Source: an uncultured Streptomyces sp. (GTDB lineage: Bacteria > Actinomycetota > Actinomycetes > Streptomycetales > Streptomycetaceae). From it: DNA of 64,000 nucleotides. Where the stretch lies: NCBI RefSeq assembly GCF_947488945.1, contig NZ_CANLBS010000004.1, forward strand, positions 372,001-436,000. Direction: 5' to 3'. Under the pieces are notes generated by a model, which was not told where the DNA came from, did not search any database, and saw only the letters and a list, made by a program, of their open reading frames with translations. Position numbers and translations under genes: made by a program. Shown in pieces: positions 44,233 to 53,877 of this stretch (the first letter of the stretch is position 1; every line of letters begins with the position of its first letter).

Positions 44233-45639
44233 GTGATCGCCCTTTCCCTCGCCGAGATCGCCCACATCGTCGGCGGGCAGCCGCACGACATACCGGATCC
44301 GGCGGCCGTCGTGGACGGCCCGGTCGTCATCGACTCGCGGAAGGTGGAGCGCGGCAGCCTGTTCGCCGCGTTCGCCGGTGAACGCGTCGACGGCCACGAG
44401 TTCGCGCGCGGCGCGGTGGAGGCCGGAGCGGCGGCGGTGCTCGCCACCCGTCCCGTCGGCGTGCCCGCGATCGTCGTGGACGACGTCGTCGGCGCCCTCG
44501 GGGCCCTCGCCCGGACCGTGGTCGAGCGCCTCGGCGCCACCGTCGTCGCCCTCACGGGCTCCGCCGGCAAGACCTCCACCAAGGACCTCATCGCCCAGCT
44601 GCTGGAGCGCAAGGGCCCGACCGTCTACCCGCTCGGCAACCTCAACAACGAGATCGGCCTGCCCCTCACCGCCCTGCGCGCCACCTCCGAGACCGAGCAC
44701 CTGGTCCTGGAGATGGGCGCCCGGTACGTCGGCGACATCCGCTACCTCACCGGACTCGTCCCGCCCCGTATCGGCCTGGTCCTCAACGTCGGCACCGCCC
44801 ACATCGGCGAGTTCGGCGGCCGGGACCGGATCGCCCTCGCCAAGGGCGAGATGGTCGAATCGCTGCCCGAGGACGGGGTCGCCGTCCTCAACATCGACGA
44901 TCCGCTCGTGCGCGCGATGGCCTCGCGCACCAAGGCCCGCGTCGTCCACTTCGGGGAAGCCCCGGAAGCGGACGTACGGGGAGAGAACGTACGGCTCACG
45001 GCCGACGGACACCCCGCATTCCGCCTCCACACACCCACCGGGTGCAGCGAGGTGACGATGCGCCTGTACGGTGAGCACCACGTGTCGAACGCGCTCGCCG
45101 CGGCCGCCGTCGCCCATGAGTTGGGCCTGTCCGTGGGTGAGATCGCCGAAGCGCTCTCCGAGGCGGGCACCCTCTCCCGCTGGCGCATGGAGGTCACCGA
45201 GCGACCGGACGGCGTGACGGTCGTCAACGACGCCTACAACGCGAACCCCGAATCCATGCGAGCCGCACTGCGCGCGCTCGCCGCCATGGGCCGGGAGAGG
45301 CGGACCTGGGCGGTGCTCGGTCAGATGGCCGAGCTCGGGGACGACTCGCTCGCCGAGCACGACGCGGTCGGACGGCTCGCCGTCCGGCTCAACGTCAGCA
45401 AGCTCGTCGCTGTCGGGGGACTGGAAGCCTCCTGGCTGCGTCTGGGCGCTTACAACGAGGGTTCGTGGGGTGAGGAGTCGGTGCACGTGTCCGACGCGGA
45501 GGCGGCCGTCGACCTGTTGCGCAGTGAACTGCGCCCGGGAGACGTCGTACTGGTGAAGGCGTCCCGGTCGGTCGGCCTGGAGAAGGTCGCCCAGGCACTG
45601 CTGGAGAACTCGACCGAGGGCGAGGTCACCGGCCGATGA
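44233..45639 (+). CDS. murF: UDP-MurNAc-tripeptide:D-Ala-D-Ala ligase
   Basis: A 468-residue Mur ligase adding D-Ala-D-Ala to the stem tripeptide. VVALTGSAGKTSTKDLIAQ is the ATP loop, followed by GNLNNEIGLPLTALRA, LVLEMGARYVGDIRYL, and VVNDAYNANPESMRAALRAL, all typical of MurF. GTG 44233 follows AGGGA with 4 nt after the murE stop. The final TGA overlaps the mraY ATG (ATGA), so the genes are coupled. Confidence 0.95.
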   Translation: MIALSLAEIAHIVGGQPHDIPDPAAVVDGPVVIDSRKVERGSLFAAFAGERVDGHEFARGAVEAGAAAVLATRPVGVPAIVVDDVVGALGALARTVVERLGATVVALTGSAGKTSTKDLIAQLLERKGPTVYPLGNLNNEIGLPLTALRATSETEHLVLEMGARYVGDIRYLTGLVPPRIGLVLNVGTAHIGEFGGRDRIALAKGEMVESLPEDGVAVLNIDDPLVRAMASRTKARVVHFGEAPEADVRGENVRLTADGHPAFRLHTPTGCSEVTMRLYGEHHVSNALAAAAVAHELGLSVGEIAEALSEAGTLSRWRMEVTERPDGVTVVNDAYNANPESMRAALRALAAMGRERRTWAVLGQMAELGDDSLAEHDAVGRLAVRLNVSKLVAVGGLEASWLRLGAYNEGSWGEESVHVSDAEAAVDLLRSELRPGDVVLVKASRSVGLEKVAQALLENSTEGEVTGR

Positions 45640-46706
45640 GGCAGATCCTCTTCGCGGGGGCCATAGGGCTCTTCCTGACCCTGGTCGGTACCCCGCTGCT
45701 GATCAAGCTCCTGGCCCGCAAGGGCTACGGGCAGTTCATCCGGGACGACGGGCCGCGCACCCACGGGAGCAAGAAGGGCACGCCCACGATGGGCGGCATC
45801 GCCTTCATCCTGGCGACGATCCTCGCGTACGTCCTGGCGAAGGTCATCACGGGCGAGGACATGCGCTTCTCCGGCGTTCTCGTCCTCTTCCTGATGACCG
45901 GGATGGGCCTCGTCGGCTTCCTCGACGACTACATCAAGATCGTCAAGCAGCGTTCGCTCGGCCTGCGGGCGAAGGCGAAGATGGCCGGCCAGCTGATCGT
46001 GGGCATCGCCTTCGCGGTGCTCTCGCTCCAGTTCGCCGACGCCCGCGGCAACACCCCGGCCTCCACCAAGCTCTCGTTCGTCGAGGACTTCGGCTGGTCG
46101 ATCGGCCCGGTCCTGTTCGTCGTCTGGGCGCTGTTCATGATCCTGGCGATGTCCAACGGCGTGAACCTGACGGACGGTCTGGACGGCCTGGCGACCGGGG
46201 CGTCGGTGATGGTCTTCGGCGCGTACACCTTCATCGGGCTGTGGCAGTTCCAGGAGTCCTGCGCCAACGCGGCCGGACTCACCAACCCCAGCGCCTGCTT
46301 CGAGGTGAGGGACCCGCTCGATCTCGCGGTGGTCGCCTCCGCGCTCATGGGCTCCTGCTTCGGCTTCCTGTGGTGGAACACCTCGCCCGCCAAGATCTTC
46401 ATGGGCGACACCGGTTCGCTCGCGCTCGGCGGCGCCCTCGCGGGTCTCGCGATCTGCTCCCGCACCGAGTTCCTGATGGCCGTCCTCGGCGGCCTGTTCG
46501 TGATGATCACCATGTCCGTGGTCATCCAGGTCGGTTCGTTCAAGATGACCGGCAAGCGGGTCTTCCGGATGGCGCCCCTCCAGCACCACTTCGAACTCAA
46601 GGGCTGGTCCGAAGTCCTCGTGGTGGTCCGGTTCTGGATCATCCAGGGCATGTGCGTCATCGTCGGACTGGGCCTCTTCTACGCAGGATGGGCAGCAAAG
46701 AAGTGA
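45636..46706 (+). CDS. mraY: Phospho-MurNAc-pentapeptide translocase
   Basis: A 356-residue ten-span membrane enzyme that makes lipid I from UDP-MurNAc-pentapeptide and undecaprenyl phosphate. DGPRTHGSKKGTPTMGGIAF, the Asp-rich motif GFLDDYIKIVKQRSLGL, NGVNLTDGLDGLATG and SPAKIFMGDTGSLALGG carry the conserved catalytic Asp residues; LQHHFELKGWSE with its His-rich loop closes the protein. ATG 45636 overlaps the murF stop. MurD begins inside its stop codon. Confidence 0.96.
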   Translation: MRQILFAGAIGLFLTLVGTPLLIKLLARKGYGQFIRDDGPRTHGSKKGTPTMGGIAFILATILAYVLAKVITGEDMRFSGVLVLFLMTGMGLVGFLDDYIKIVKQRSLGLRAKAKMAGQLIVGIAFAVLSLQFADARGNTPASTKLSFVEDFGWSIGPVLFVVWALFMILAMSNGVNLTDGLDGLATGASVMVFGAYTFIGLWQFQESCANAAGLTNPSACFEVRDPLDLAVVASALMGSCFGFLWWNTSPAKIFMGDTGSLALGGALAGLAICSRTEFLMAVLGGLFVMITMSVVIQVGSFKMTGKRVFRMAPLQHHFELKGWSEVLVVVRFWIIQGMCVIVGLGLFYAGWAAKK

Positions 46707-48127
46707 GCAACGCGGACTGGCAGGGCAAGCACGTCACGGTCGCCGGGCTCGGAGTCAGCGGAATCCCCGCCGCCCGCGCCCTGCGCGGCCTGGGGGCCCG
46801 CGTCACCGTCGTCGCCGACGGCGACGACGCGCGCTCCCGCGAGCAGGCCGCCGCCCTGGAGGCCGACGGCGTCACCGTCCGCCTCGGCGACGGCGACACC
46901 CTGCCGCCGTCCACGGAACTCGTCGTCACCGCACCCGGCTGGAAGCCCGGCAAGCCGCTGTTCCTCGCCGCCGCCGAGGCGGGCGTCCCCGTCTGGGGCG
47001 ACGTCGAACTCGCCTGGCGGCTGCGGGGGGCCGACGGCCGCGAGCCCGCACCCTGGCTCGCGGTCACCGGCACCAACGGCAAGACCACCACCGTGCGGAT
47101 GCTCGCCTCCATCCTGGAGGCGGCCGGCCTGCGCACCGCCGCCGTCGGCAACATCGGCGTCTCGCTGCTGGACGCGGTCCTCGGCGAGGAGACGTACGAC
47201 GTCCTCGCCGTGGAGCTCTCCAGCTACCAGCTGCACTGGGCGCCTTCGCTGCGCGCCCACTCGGCGGCAGTGCTCAACCTGGCCCCCGACCACCTCGACT
47301 GGCACGGCTCCATGGAGGCGTACGCCGCCGACAAGGGACGGATCTACGAGGGCAACGCGGTGGCCTGCGTCTACAACGCCGCCGACCCGGCCACCGAACA
47401 CCTGGTGCGCGAGGCCGACGTCGAGGAGGGATGCCGGGCCATCGGCTTCACCCTGGCCGCCCCCGCCCCCTCCCAGCTCGGCGTGGTCGACGGCATCCTG
47501 GTCGACCGGGCCTTCGTCGCCGACCGGCACAAGCAGGCCCAGGAACTGGCCGAGGTCTCCGACGTCCGGCCGCCCGCCCCGCACAACATCGCCAACGCGC
47601 TGGCCGCCGCGGCGCTGGCCCGCGCCTACGGCGTCAAGCCGGCCGCGGTCCGCGACGGGCTCCGCGCCTTCCGCCCGGACGCCCACCGCATCGAACACGT
47701 GGCGGACGTCGACGGGGTCGCGTACGTCGACGACTCCAAGGCCACCAACACCCACGCCGCCGAAGCCTCCCTGGCCGCCTACGACCCGATCGTCTGGATC
47801 GCCGGCGGCCTCGCCAAGGGCGCCGCCTTCGACGACCTCGCATCCGGCGCGGCGAAGCGGCTGCGGGGCGCGGTCCTGATGGGCCGCGACCGGGCCCTCA
47901 TCCGGGAAGCCCTCGCGCGACACGCCCCCGAGGTACCGGTGGTCGAGCTCGCACGGACCGACACTGGGGCGATGTCCGAGGCGGTCGCCGAGGCCGCGCG
48001 GCTCGCCCGGCCCGGCGACACCGTGCTGCTGGCACCGGCCTGCGCCTCGATGGACATGTTCACCAACTACAACAAGCGGGGCGAGGCGTTCGCGGACGCG
48101 GTCCGCGCACGCGCCGACGGCGCCTGA
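46703..48127 (+). CDS. murD: UDP-MurNAc-L-alanine:D-glutamate ligase
   Basis: A 474-residue Mur ligase. VTVAGLGVSGIPAARAL at the N-terminus binds the UDP moiety, WLAVTGTNGKTTTVRML is the ATP loop, VAVELSSYQLHWAPSL, LAPDHLDWHGSMEAY and VAYVDDSKATNTHAAEASL are further MurD signatures, and APACASMDMFTNYNKRGEAF closes the C-terminal domain. I prefer GTG 46703, which overlaps the mraY stop in GTGA; ATG 46688 would add five residues. No Shine-Dalgarno sequence is at good distance from either start, as is common in coupled genes. Confidence 0.94.
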   Translation: MSNADWQGKHVTVAGLGVSGIPAARALRGLGARVTVVADGDDARSREQAAALEADGVTVRLGDGDTLPPSTELVVTAPGWKPGKPLFLAAAEAGVPVWGDVELAWRLRGADGREPAPWLAVTGTNGKTTTVRMLASILEAAGLRTAAVGNIGVSLLDAVLGEETYDVLAVELSSYQLHWAPSLRAHSAAVLNLAPDHLDWHGSMEAYAADKGRIYEGNAVACVYNAADPATEHLVREADVEEGCRAIGFTLAAPAPSQLGVVDGILVDRAFVADRHKQAQELAEVSDVRPPAPHNIANALAAAALARAYGVKPAAVRDGLRAFRPDAHRIEHVADVDGVAYVDDSKATNTHAAEASLAAYDPIVWIAGGLAKGAAFDDLASGAAKRLRGAVLMGRDRALIREALARHAPEVPVVELARTDTGAMSEAVAEAARLARPGDTVLLAPACASMDMFTNYNKRGEAFADAVRARADGA

Positions 48128-48225
48128 CGGGACCGGTCTCCGCGCCGCGGCGTCCCGGTGACCCCGGGACACCCGTCCGGGCCGGGCGCCCGGCCCCGGT
48201 ACGAGCAGTGGAGGGGACAGCGACA

Positions 48226-49665
48226 ATGCCGGCCGACGAGAGCCCCGCCGTACGCGGAACGCGCCGCGCACCCGCGGACGCGGTGAGGACGGACGGGCCG
48301 CTCGCCGCTGCCGGAGCCGGACGCGCCCCCGGCACGGCGCCCCGCGGCCGGGCCGCCGCCGGGTCCGGGCGTGCCGTCCCCCGCGCCGCGCCGGCCGGCC
48401 GCCCGTCCCGGACCCCGGCACGGTCCGGCGGCAGGGGCGGGCGACGGCTCTTCGAGCAGGCGCGCCGGGCCTGGGACCGCCCGCTCACGGCCTACTACGT
48501 GATCCTGGGCTCCAGCCTCCTCATCACGGTGCTGGGCCTCGTGATGGTCTACTCCGCCTCGATGATCAAGGCGCTGGAACTCGACAAGCCCAGCACCTGG
48601 TTCTTCCGCAAGCAGTTCCTCGCCGCGGTCATCGGCGGGGTGCTGATGCTGATCGCCGCCCGGATGCCCGCCAAGCTGCATCGCGCGCTCGCCTACCCGC
48701 TGCTGCTGGGCGCCGTCTTCCTGATGATCCTGGTCCAGGTCCCCGGCATAGGGATGTCGGTCAACGGCAACCGGAACTGGCTCTACCTCGGCGGACCGTT
48801 CCAGTTGCAGCCCAGCGAATTCGGCAAGCTGGCCCTGATCCTGTGGGGCGCCGACCTGCTGGCCCGCAAGCAGGACAAGCGGCTGCTGACCCAGTGGAAG
48901 CACATGCTGGTGCCGCTGGTCCCGGTCGCGTTCATGCTGCTCGGCCTGATCATGCTCGGCGGCGACATGGGAACTGCGATCATTCTCACCGCGATCCTGT
49001 TCGGCCTGCTCTGGCTCGCGGGCGCCCCCACCCGGCTCTTCGCCGGCGTCCTCGCCTTCGCCGGGGCCATCGGCTTCCTGCTGATCAAGACCAACCCCAA
49101 CCGCATGTCGCGGCTGGCCTGCATGGGTGTGAGCGAACCCGACGCCTCGGGCGGCTGCTGGCAGGCCGCGCACGGAATCTACGCCCTCGCCTCCGGTGGC
49201 TGGTTCGGATCGGGGCTCGGGGCGAGTGTGGAAAAATGGGGGCAACTCCCGGAACCGCACACGGACTTCATCTTCGCCATCACCGGGGAGGAACTGGGTC
49301 TGGCGGGGACGCTGTCGGTCCTCGCCCTCTTCGCGGCTCTAGGCTATGCGGGTATCCGCGTGGCCGGACGCACGGAGGACCCCTTCGTGAGGTACGCCGC
49401 GGGAGGCGTGACCACCTGGATCACGGCGCAGGCCGTGATCAACATCGGTGCGGTGCTCGGTCTGCTGCCGATCGCCGGGGTCCCGCTCCCGCTGTTCTCC
49501 TACGGAGGGTCGGCCTTGCTGCCGGCCATGTTCGCGGTCGGGCTCCTGATCGCGTTCGCGCGGGAGGATCCCGCCGCGAAGACGGCCCTGGCCATGCGGA
49601 AGCCCGGGGTGAGATGGAAGACGATGAGACGGCGCGTCACGAAGCGTACGTCCGGAGAGCGGTGA
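48226..49665 (+). CDS. ftsW: Septal peptidoglycan polymerase FtsW
   Basis: A 479-residue SEDS-family glycosyltransferase that polymerises lipid II with FtsI. An Ala/Pro/Arg-rich cytoplasmic extension of about 85 residues precedes about ten membrane spans. Characteristic stretches include GNRNWLYLGGPFQLQPSEFGKL, the large extracytoplasmic loop ending VEKWGQLPEPHTDFIFAITGEELG, and VPLPLFSYGGSALLPAM. The long N-terminal extension is typical of actinobacterial FtsW. ATG 48226 follows GAGGGGA. A 98-nt gap separates it from murD; murG starts 6 nt after its stop. Confidence 0.95.
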   Translation: MPADESPAVRGTRRAPADAVRTDGPLAAAGAGRAPGTAPRGRAAAGSGRAVPRAAPAGRPSRTPARSGGRGGRRLFEQARRAWDRPLTAYYVILGSSLLITVLGLVMVYSASMIKALELDKPSTWFFRKQFLAAVIGGVLMLIAARMPAKLHRALAYPLLLGAVFLMILVQVPGIGMSVNGNRNWLYLGGPFQLQPSEFGKLALILWGADLLARKQDKRLLTQWKHMLVPLVPVAFMLLGLIMLGGDMGTAIILTAILFGLLWLAGAPTRLFAGVLAFAGAIGFLLIKTNPNRMSRLACMGVSEPDASGGCWQAAHGIYALASGGWFGSGLGASVEKWGQLPEPHTDFIFAITGEELGLAGTLSVLALFAALGYAGIRVAGRTEDPFVRYAAGGVTTWITAQAVINIGAVLGLLPIAGVPLPLFSYGGSALLPAMFAVGLLIAFAREDPAAKTALAMRKPGVRWKTMRRRVTKRTSGER

Positions 49666-49671
49666 ATTTCG

Positions 49672-50766
49672 GTGCATGTCGTACTCGCAGGCGGGGGGAC
49701 CGCCGGCCACATCGAGCCCGCGCTGGCCCTCGCGGACGCCCTGCGCAGGCAGGACCCGACCGTGGGCATCACCGCCCTCGGGACCGAACGCGGCCTGGAG
49801 ACCAGGCTCGTGCCCGAGCGCGGCTACGAACTGGCGCTGATCCCCGCCGTTCCGCTGCCGCGCAAGCCCACCCCCGAGCTGATCACCGTACCGGGGCGGC
49901 TGCGCGGCACGATCAAGGCGGCCGAGCAGATCCTCGAACGCACCAAGGCGGACTGCGTCGTCGGCTTCGGCGGCTACGTCGCGCTCCCCGGCTACCTGGC
50001 CGCCAAGCGGGCCGGGGTGCCGATCGTGGTCCACGAGGCGAACGCCCGTCCGGGCCTCGCCAACAAGATCGGTTCGCGGTACGCGCACGGCGTCGCCGTC
50101 TCCACGCCGGACAGCAAGCTGCGCGGCGCCCGCTACATCGGCATCCCGCTGCGCCGCACCATCGCCACCCTGGACCGGGCCCGCGTCCGGCCCGAGGCGC
50201 GCGCCGCGTTCGGTCTCGACCCCAACCTGCCCACGCTGCTGGTCTCCGGCGGCTCGCAGGGCGCCCGGCACCTCAACGAGGTCGTCCAGCGCGTCGCGCC
50301 GCTGCTCCAGCGCTCCGGGATCCAGATCCTCCATGTGGTCGGTCCGAAGAACGAATTGCCGCGTATCGACAACATGCCGGGAATGCCCCCCTACATCCCG
50401 GTACCGTACGTGGACCGGATGGACCTCGCGTACGCCGCGGCCGACATGATGCTCTGCCGCGCGGGCGCGATGACCGTGGCCGAACTCTCCGCCGTCGGGC
50501 TGCCCGCCGCCTACGTTCCGCTGCCGATCGGCAACGGCGAACAGCGGCTCAACGCCCAGCCGGTGGTGAACGCCGGAGGCGGTCTGCTCGTGGACGACGC
50601 GGCGCTCACCCCCGAGTGGGTGCAGGGCAATGTCCTTCCGGTGCTGTCCGACCCGCACCGGTTGTACGAAATGTCCCGTGCTGCCGCGGAGTTCGGCCGG
50701 CGCGACGCCGACGACCTGCTCGTCGGCATGGTGTACGAGGCGATCGCCGCACGCCGCCAGGCGTGA
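49672..50766 (+). CDS. murG: Lipid II synthase, UDP-GlcNAc transferase MurG
   Basis: A 364-residue GT-B glycosyltransferase that adds GlcNAc to lipid I on the cytoplasmic face. [24 protein letters not shown] holds the first glycine loop; [47 protein letters not shown] and [23 protein letters not shown] (UDP-GlcNAc site) are standard. The GTG at 49672 lies just beyond the ftsW stop. In mycobacteria and many bacteria murC would follow here; instead ftsQ does. Confidence 0.96.
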   Translation: MHVVLAGGGTAGHIEPALALADALRRQDPTVGITALGTERGLETRLVPERGYELALIPAVPLPRKPTPELITVPGRLRGTIKAAEQILERTKADCVVGFGGYVALPGYLAAKRAGVPIVVHEANARPGLANKIGSRYAHGVAVSTPDSKLRGARYIGIPLRRTIATLDRARVRPEARAAFGLDPNLPTLLVSGGSQGARHLNEVVQRVAPLLQRSGIQILHVVGPKNELPRIDNMPGMPPYIPVPYVDRMDLAYAAADMMLCRAGAMTVAELSAVGLPAAYVPLPIGNGEQRLNAQPVVNAGGGLLVDDAALTPEWVQGNVLPVLSDPHRLYEMSRAAAEFGRRDADDLLVGMVYEAIAARRQA

Positions 50767-50815
50767 GGCCCTGCGGACCCGGGGCGGGAGCCCCGGGTCC
50801 GGCGAAGGAGCGAGC

Positions 50816-51610
50816 GTGGCCGGACCGACGACCGCACAGCCCGGCTCGGACAAGCGGGCGGACACCCCCGCGCGCCCGCCGCACGCCGGTCCGGCGCGGC
50901 GGCGCCCCAACCGCCGGCTGACCCTGCTGCTGGCCGCCGTCGCGGCCGTCCTGCTCGCGGCCGGGGCGATCTGGGCGCTCTACGGCTCCTCCTGGCTGCG
51001 GGTGGAGCGCGTCACCGTCTCCGGCACGGACGTGCTGACGGCGAAGGAGGTCGAAGCGGCGGCGGCCGTCCCGGTGGGCGACCCGCTGGTCTCCGTGGAC
51101 ACCGGCGCGCTGGAGAAAAGGTTGCGCCAGAAGTTGTCTCGTATCGACACGGTGGATGTCGTTCGGTCATGGCCGCACAGCATCGGACTTAAGGTGATCG
51201 AGCGAAAGCCGGTCCTGCTGGTGGAAAAGGGCGGAAAGTTCGTCGAAGTGGACGGAGAAGGTGTCCGTTTCGCCACGGTGTCCGCCGCCCCCGCGGGAGT
51301 CCCGCTGCTGGAACTGGAGCCCGAACCGTCCGCGAGTCTGCGACGGTTCGGCGGTGACGGTCTGTTGCGCGAGGCGGTCCGGGTGGCCGGCGACCTGCCG
51401 GACAGGGTCGCGGGGAAGACCGTGAAGGTGCGGGTCTCCTCGTACGACGCGATCTCGCTGGAGCTGGCCGACGGGCGCGACGTGGTGTGGGGAAGCGGTG
51501 AACAGGGTGCGGAGAAGGCGAAAGTCCTCACCGCTCTCATGAAAGCGGCTCCCAAAGCCGGACACTTCGACGTGAGTGCACCCACCGCGCCCGCGGTGTC
51601 GGAGAGTTGA
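50816..51610 (+). CDS. ftsQ: Cell-division protein FtsQ
   Basis: A 264-residue bitopic divisome protein. A 35-residue Pro/Arg-rich cytoplasmic part, one membrane span (LTLLLAAVAAVLLAAGAIWALY) and a POTRA domain beginning LRVERVTVSGTDVLTAKEVE are followed by the beta-domain (VRSWPHSIGLKVIERKPVLL, FVEVDGEGVRFATV). It links FtsL/FtsB to other divisome parts. GTG 50816 follows GAAGGAG. Unlike its neighbours it shows several less biased codons in 51110-51260, as is the upstream edge of the ftsZ control region. Confidence 0.93.
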   Translation: MAGPTTAQPGSDKRADTPARPPHAGPARRRPNRRLTLLLAAVAAVLLAAGAIWALYGSSWLRVERVTVSGTDVLTAKEVEAAAAVPVGDPLVSVDTGALEKRLRQKLSRIDTVDVVRSWPHSIGLKVIERKPVLLVEKGGKFVEVDGEGVRFATVSAAPAGVPLLELEPEPSASLRRFGGDGLLREAVRVAGDLPDRVAGKTVKVRVSSYDAISLELADGRDVVWGSGEQGAEKAKVLTALMKAAPKAGHFDVSAPTAPAVSES

Positions 51611-51895
51611 CGCGTATGTTGCCTGGCCAGCACCCTGGTTGGTCAGCGCTACGGGTGATCACATAGGGTGAAAAGAAAAACGGGAGGTTCGGCGTGTTCG
51701 TTGAACGTGCGCCACTTGTCGACTTAGTGTCCTGTTCGGAAGAGTCCAAGAAGTCCAAGTAGCGGACACACTGGTAACCCTAAACTTGAGCGTTAGGGTT
51801 TGGGTCGGCGTTCGGACCGTCCCCATCGACATCAGTCGTCGCCCCGGTATACCCGGCGAGCGACGACACGTAACTCGAGGCGAGAGGCCTTCGAC
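51611..51895 (+). promoter_or_regulatory. ftsZ upstream control region
   Basis: The 285 bases before ftsZ are clearly AT-richer than their surroundings. TTGGTC near 51638 with CATAGGGT near 51662 could form a promoter. GACAC at 51765-51769 matches the core WhiA-binding sequence. An inverted repeat AACCCTAA (51776-51783) and TTAGGGTT (51793-51800) follows. Family knowledge: Streptomyces ftsZ has several promoters, one induced for sporulation. Which element here does that cannot be read from sequence alone. Confidence 0.6.
51776..51800 (+). repeat. Perfect 8-bp inverted repeat upstream of ftsZ
   Basis: AACCCTAA and TTAGGGTT flank a 9-nt spacer, about 95 bases before the ftsZ start. TAGGGT within the right arm could also be a -10. 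It may be an operator or an RNA hairpin in the leader of longer ftsZ transcripts. Confidence 0.6.
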
Positions 51896-53107
51896 GTGGC
51901 AGCACCGCAGAACTACCTCGCAGTCATCAAGGTCATCGGTGTCGGCGGCGGTGGTGTCAATGCCATCAACCGAATGATCGAGGTCGGTCTCAAGGGCGTC
52001 GAGTTCATCGCCATCAACACGGACGCGCAAGCCCTGTTGATGAGCGACGCCGACGTCAAGCTCGACGTCGGCCGCGAACTGACCCGCGGCCTCGGCGCCG
52101 GGGCCAACCCGGCAGTCGGTCGCAAGGCGGCAGAGGACCACCGTGAGGAGATCGAGGAGGTCCTCAAGGGGGCCGACATGGTCTTCGTCACCGCAGGAGA
52201 GGGCGGCGGCACCGGCACCGGCGGCGCGCCCGTCGTCGCCAACATCGCCCGCTCGCTGGGCGCCCTGACGATCGGCGTGGTCACCCGCCCGTTCACCTTC
52301 GAGGGCCGGCGACGCGCGAACCAGGCGGAGGACGGCATCGCCGAACTCCGCGAAGAGGTCGACACCCTCATCGTCATCCCCAACGACCGCCTGCTGTCCA
52401 TCTCGGACCGTCAGGTCAGCGTCCTGGACGCCTTCAAGTCGGCGGACCAGGTCCTGCTCTCCGGCGTCCAGGGGATCACCGACCTCATCACCACCCCCGG
52501 CCTGATCAACCTCGACTTCGCCGACGTCAAGTCGGTCATGTCCGAGGCCGGATCGGCGCTCATGGGCATCGGCTCCGCCCGCGGCGACGACCGCGCGGTG
52601 GCCGCCGCGGAGATGGCGATCTCCTCGCCGCTCCTGGAGGCGTCCATCGACGGCGCCCGCGGTGTCCTGCTCTCCATCTCCGGCGGCAGCGACCTCGGTC
52701 TCTTCGAGATCAACGAGGCCGCCCAGCTGGTGAGCGAGGCGGCGCACCCCGAGGCGAACATCATCTTCGGCGCGGTCATCGACGACGCGCTCGGCGACGA
52801 GGTCCGGGTCACCGTGATCGCCGCGGGCTTCGACGGCGGCCAGCCGCCGGCCCGCCGGGAGAACGTGCTCGGCGCCAACTCCGCCAAGCGCGAGGAGTCC
52901 CCGCAGCCCCCCAGGGCCGCCGAGCCGGTCCGCCCGAGCGGCGGACTGGGATCGGTCCCCCCGCGCGACGAGGCCCCGGCCCCGGTCGAGCCCGCCCCGG
53001 TGGCGAACGACAACCTGCCGCCGGTCAGCCCGCCGCACGTCCCGCCGGCCCGTCCCTACCAGGACAGCCAGGTCGAGGAGCTGGACGTTCCGGACTTCTT
53101 GAAGTGA
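51896..53107 (+). CDS. ftsZ: Cell-division GTPase FtsZ
   Basis: A 403-residue tubulin homologue that forms the Z-ring. [16 protein letters not shown] (T1), AINTDAQAL, the tubulin signature [15 protein letters not shown] (T4), [27 protein letters not shown] and [25 protein letters not shown] (T7 loop completing the neighbour's GTPase site) are all intact. After a Pro-rich linker of about 80 residues the conserved C-terminal peptide ends DVPDFLK, which binds SepF. The GTG at 51896 follows GAGAGG. pgeF begins within its stop codon. Confidence 0.97.
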   Translation: MAAPQNYLAVIKVIGVGGGGVNAINRMIEVGLKGVEFIAINTDAQALLMSDADVKLDVGRELTRGLGAGANPAVGRKAAEDHREEIEEVLKGADMVFVTAGEGGGTGTGGAPVVANIARSLGALTIGVVTRPFTFEGRRRANQAEDGIAELREEVDTLIVIPNDRLLSISDRQVSVLDAFKSADQVLLSGVQGITDLITTPGLINLDFADVKSVMSEAGSALMGIGSARGDDRAVAAAEMAISSPLLEASIDGARGVLLSISGGSDLGLFEINEAAQLVSEAAHPEANIIFGAVIDDALGDEVRVTVIAAGFDGGQPPARRENVLGANSAKREESPQPPRAAEPVRPSGGLGSVPPRDEAPAPVEPAPVANDNLPPVSPPHVPPARPYQDSQVEELDVPDFLK

Positions 53108-53874
53108 TAGACCGGCACCAGGCAGTGCCCGCGGACCCCGAGCGGTTCGCGGTGGCCCGTACGCGCGGCGCGAACTTCGCCTTCACCGACCGGTGGGGCG
53201 GAGTGAGCGCCGCTCCGTACGAGGAGCTCAATCTCGGCGGCGCGGTCGGAGACGACCCCGCCGCCGTGCTGGCGAACCGGGCCCGCGCGGCCGGTTCGCT
53301 CGGCCTCGACCCGGCCGATGTCGTCTGGATGAACCAAGTGCACGGGCGCGACGTCGCCGTCGTCGAGGGTCCGTGGACCGACGGCGAGGCGGTCCCGGCC
53401 GTCGACGCGGTGGTGACCGCCCGCCGCGGCCTCGCGCTCGCGGTGCTCACCGCCGACTGCACGCCCGTCCTGCTCGCCGACCCGGCCGCCGGGGTCGTCG
53501 CCGCCGCCCACGCGGGCCGTCCCGGCCTGGTGGCCGGGGTGGTGCCCTCGGTGGTCGCCGCGATGAGGGACCTCGGGGCCGAACCCGCCCGGATCGTCGC
53601 GCGCACCGGCCCGGCGGTCTGCGGCCGGTGCTACGAAGTCCCGGCCGCGATGCGGGCGGAGGTCGCCGCGACCGTCCCCGCCGCCTGGTCCGAGACGAGC
53701 TGGGGCACCCCGGCTCTGGACGTCACCGGCGGGGTCCACGCGCAGCTCGCCGAACTCGGCGTGCGGGATCTGCGGGCCGCGGACGTCTGCACGCGGGAAT
53801 CGCGCGACCACTTCTCCTACCGGCGCGACCGCACCACGGGGCGGCTCGCCGGATATGCATGGCTGGACGGATAG
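53104..53874 (+). CDS. pgeF: Peptidoglycan editing factor PgeF (YlmD/YfiH, multicopper-polyphenol-oxidase fold)
   Basis: A 256-residue protein. [13 protein letters not shown] with its His, [17 protein letters not shown] (Cys) and [10 protein letters not shown] (His) form the metal-dependent active site of the YfiH/laccase-domain family; [12 protein letters not shown] and [19 protein letters not shown] follow. In E. coli the homologue removes L-Ser wrongly put in peptidoglycan precursors; purine nucleosidase activity has also been reported for the family. GTG 53104 overlaps the ftsZ stop, so it is coupled to ftsZ. Confidence 0.92.
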   Translation: MIDRHQAVPADPERFAVARTRGANFAFTDRWGGVSAAPYEELNLGGAVGDDPAAVLANRARAAGSLGLDPADVVWMNQVHGRDVAVVEGPWTDGEAVPAVDAVVTARRGLALAVLTADCTPVLLADPAAGVVAAAHAGRPGLVAGVVPSVVAAMRDLGAEPARIVARTGPAVCGRCYEVPAAMRAEVAATVPAAWSETSWGTPALDVTGGVHAQLAELGVRDLRAADVCTRESRDHFSYRRDRTTGRLAGYAWLDG

Positions 53875-53877
53875 GGC

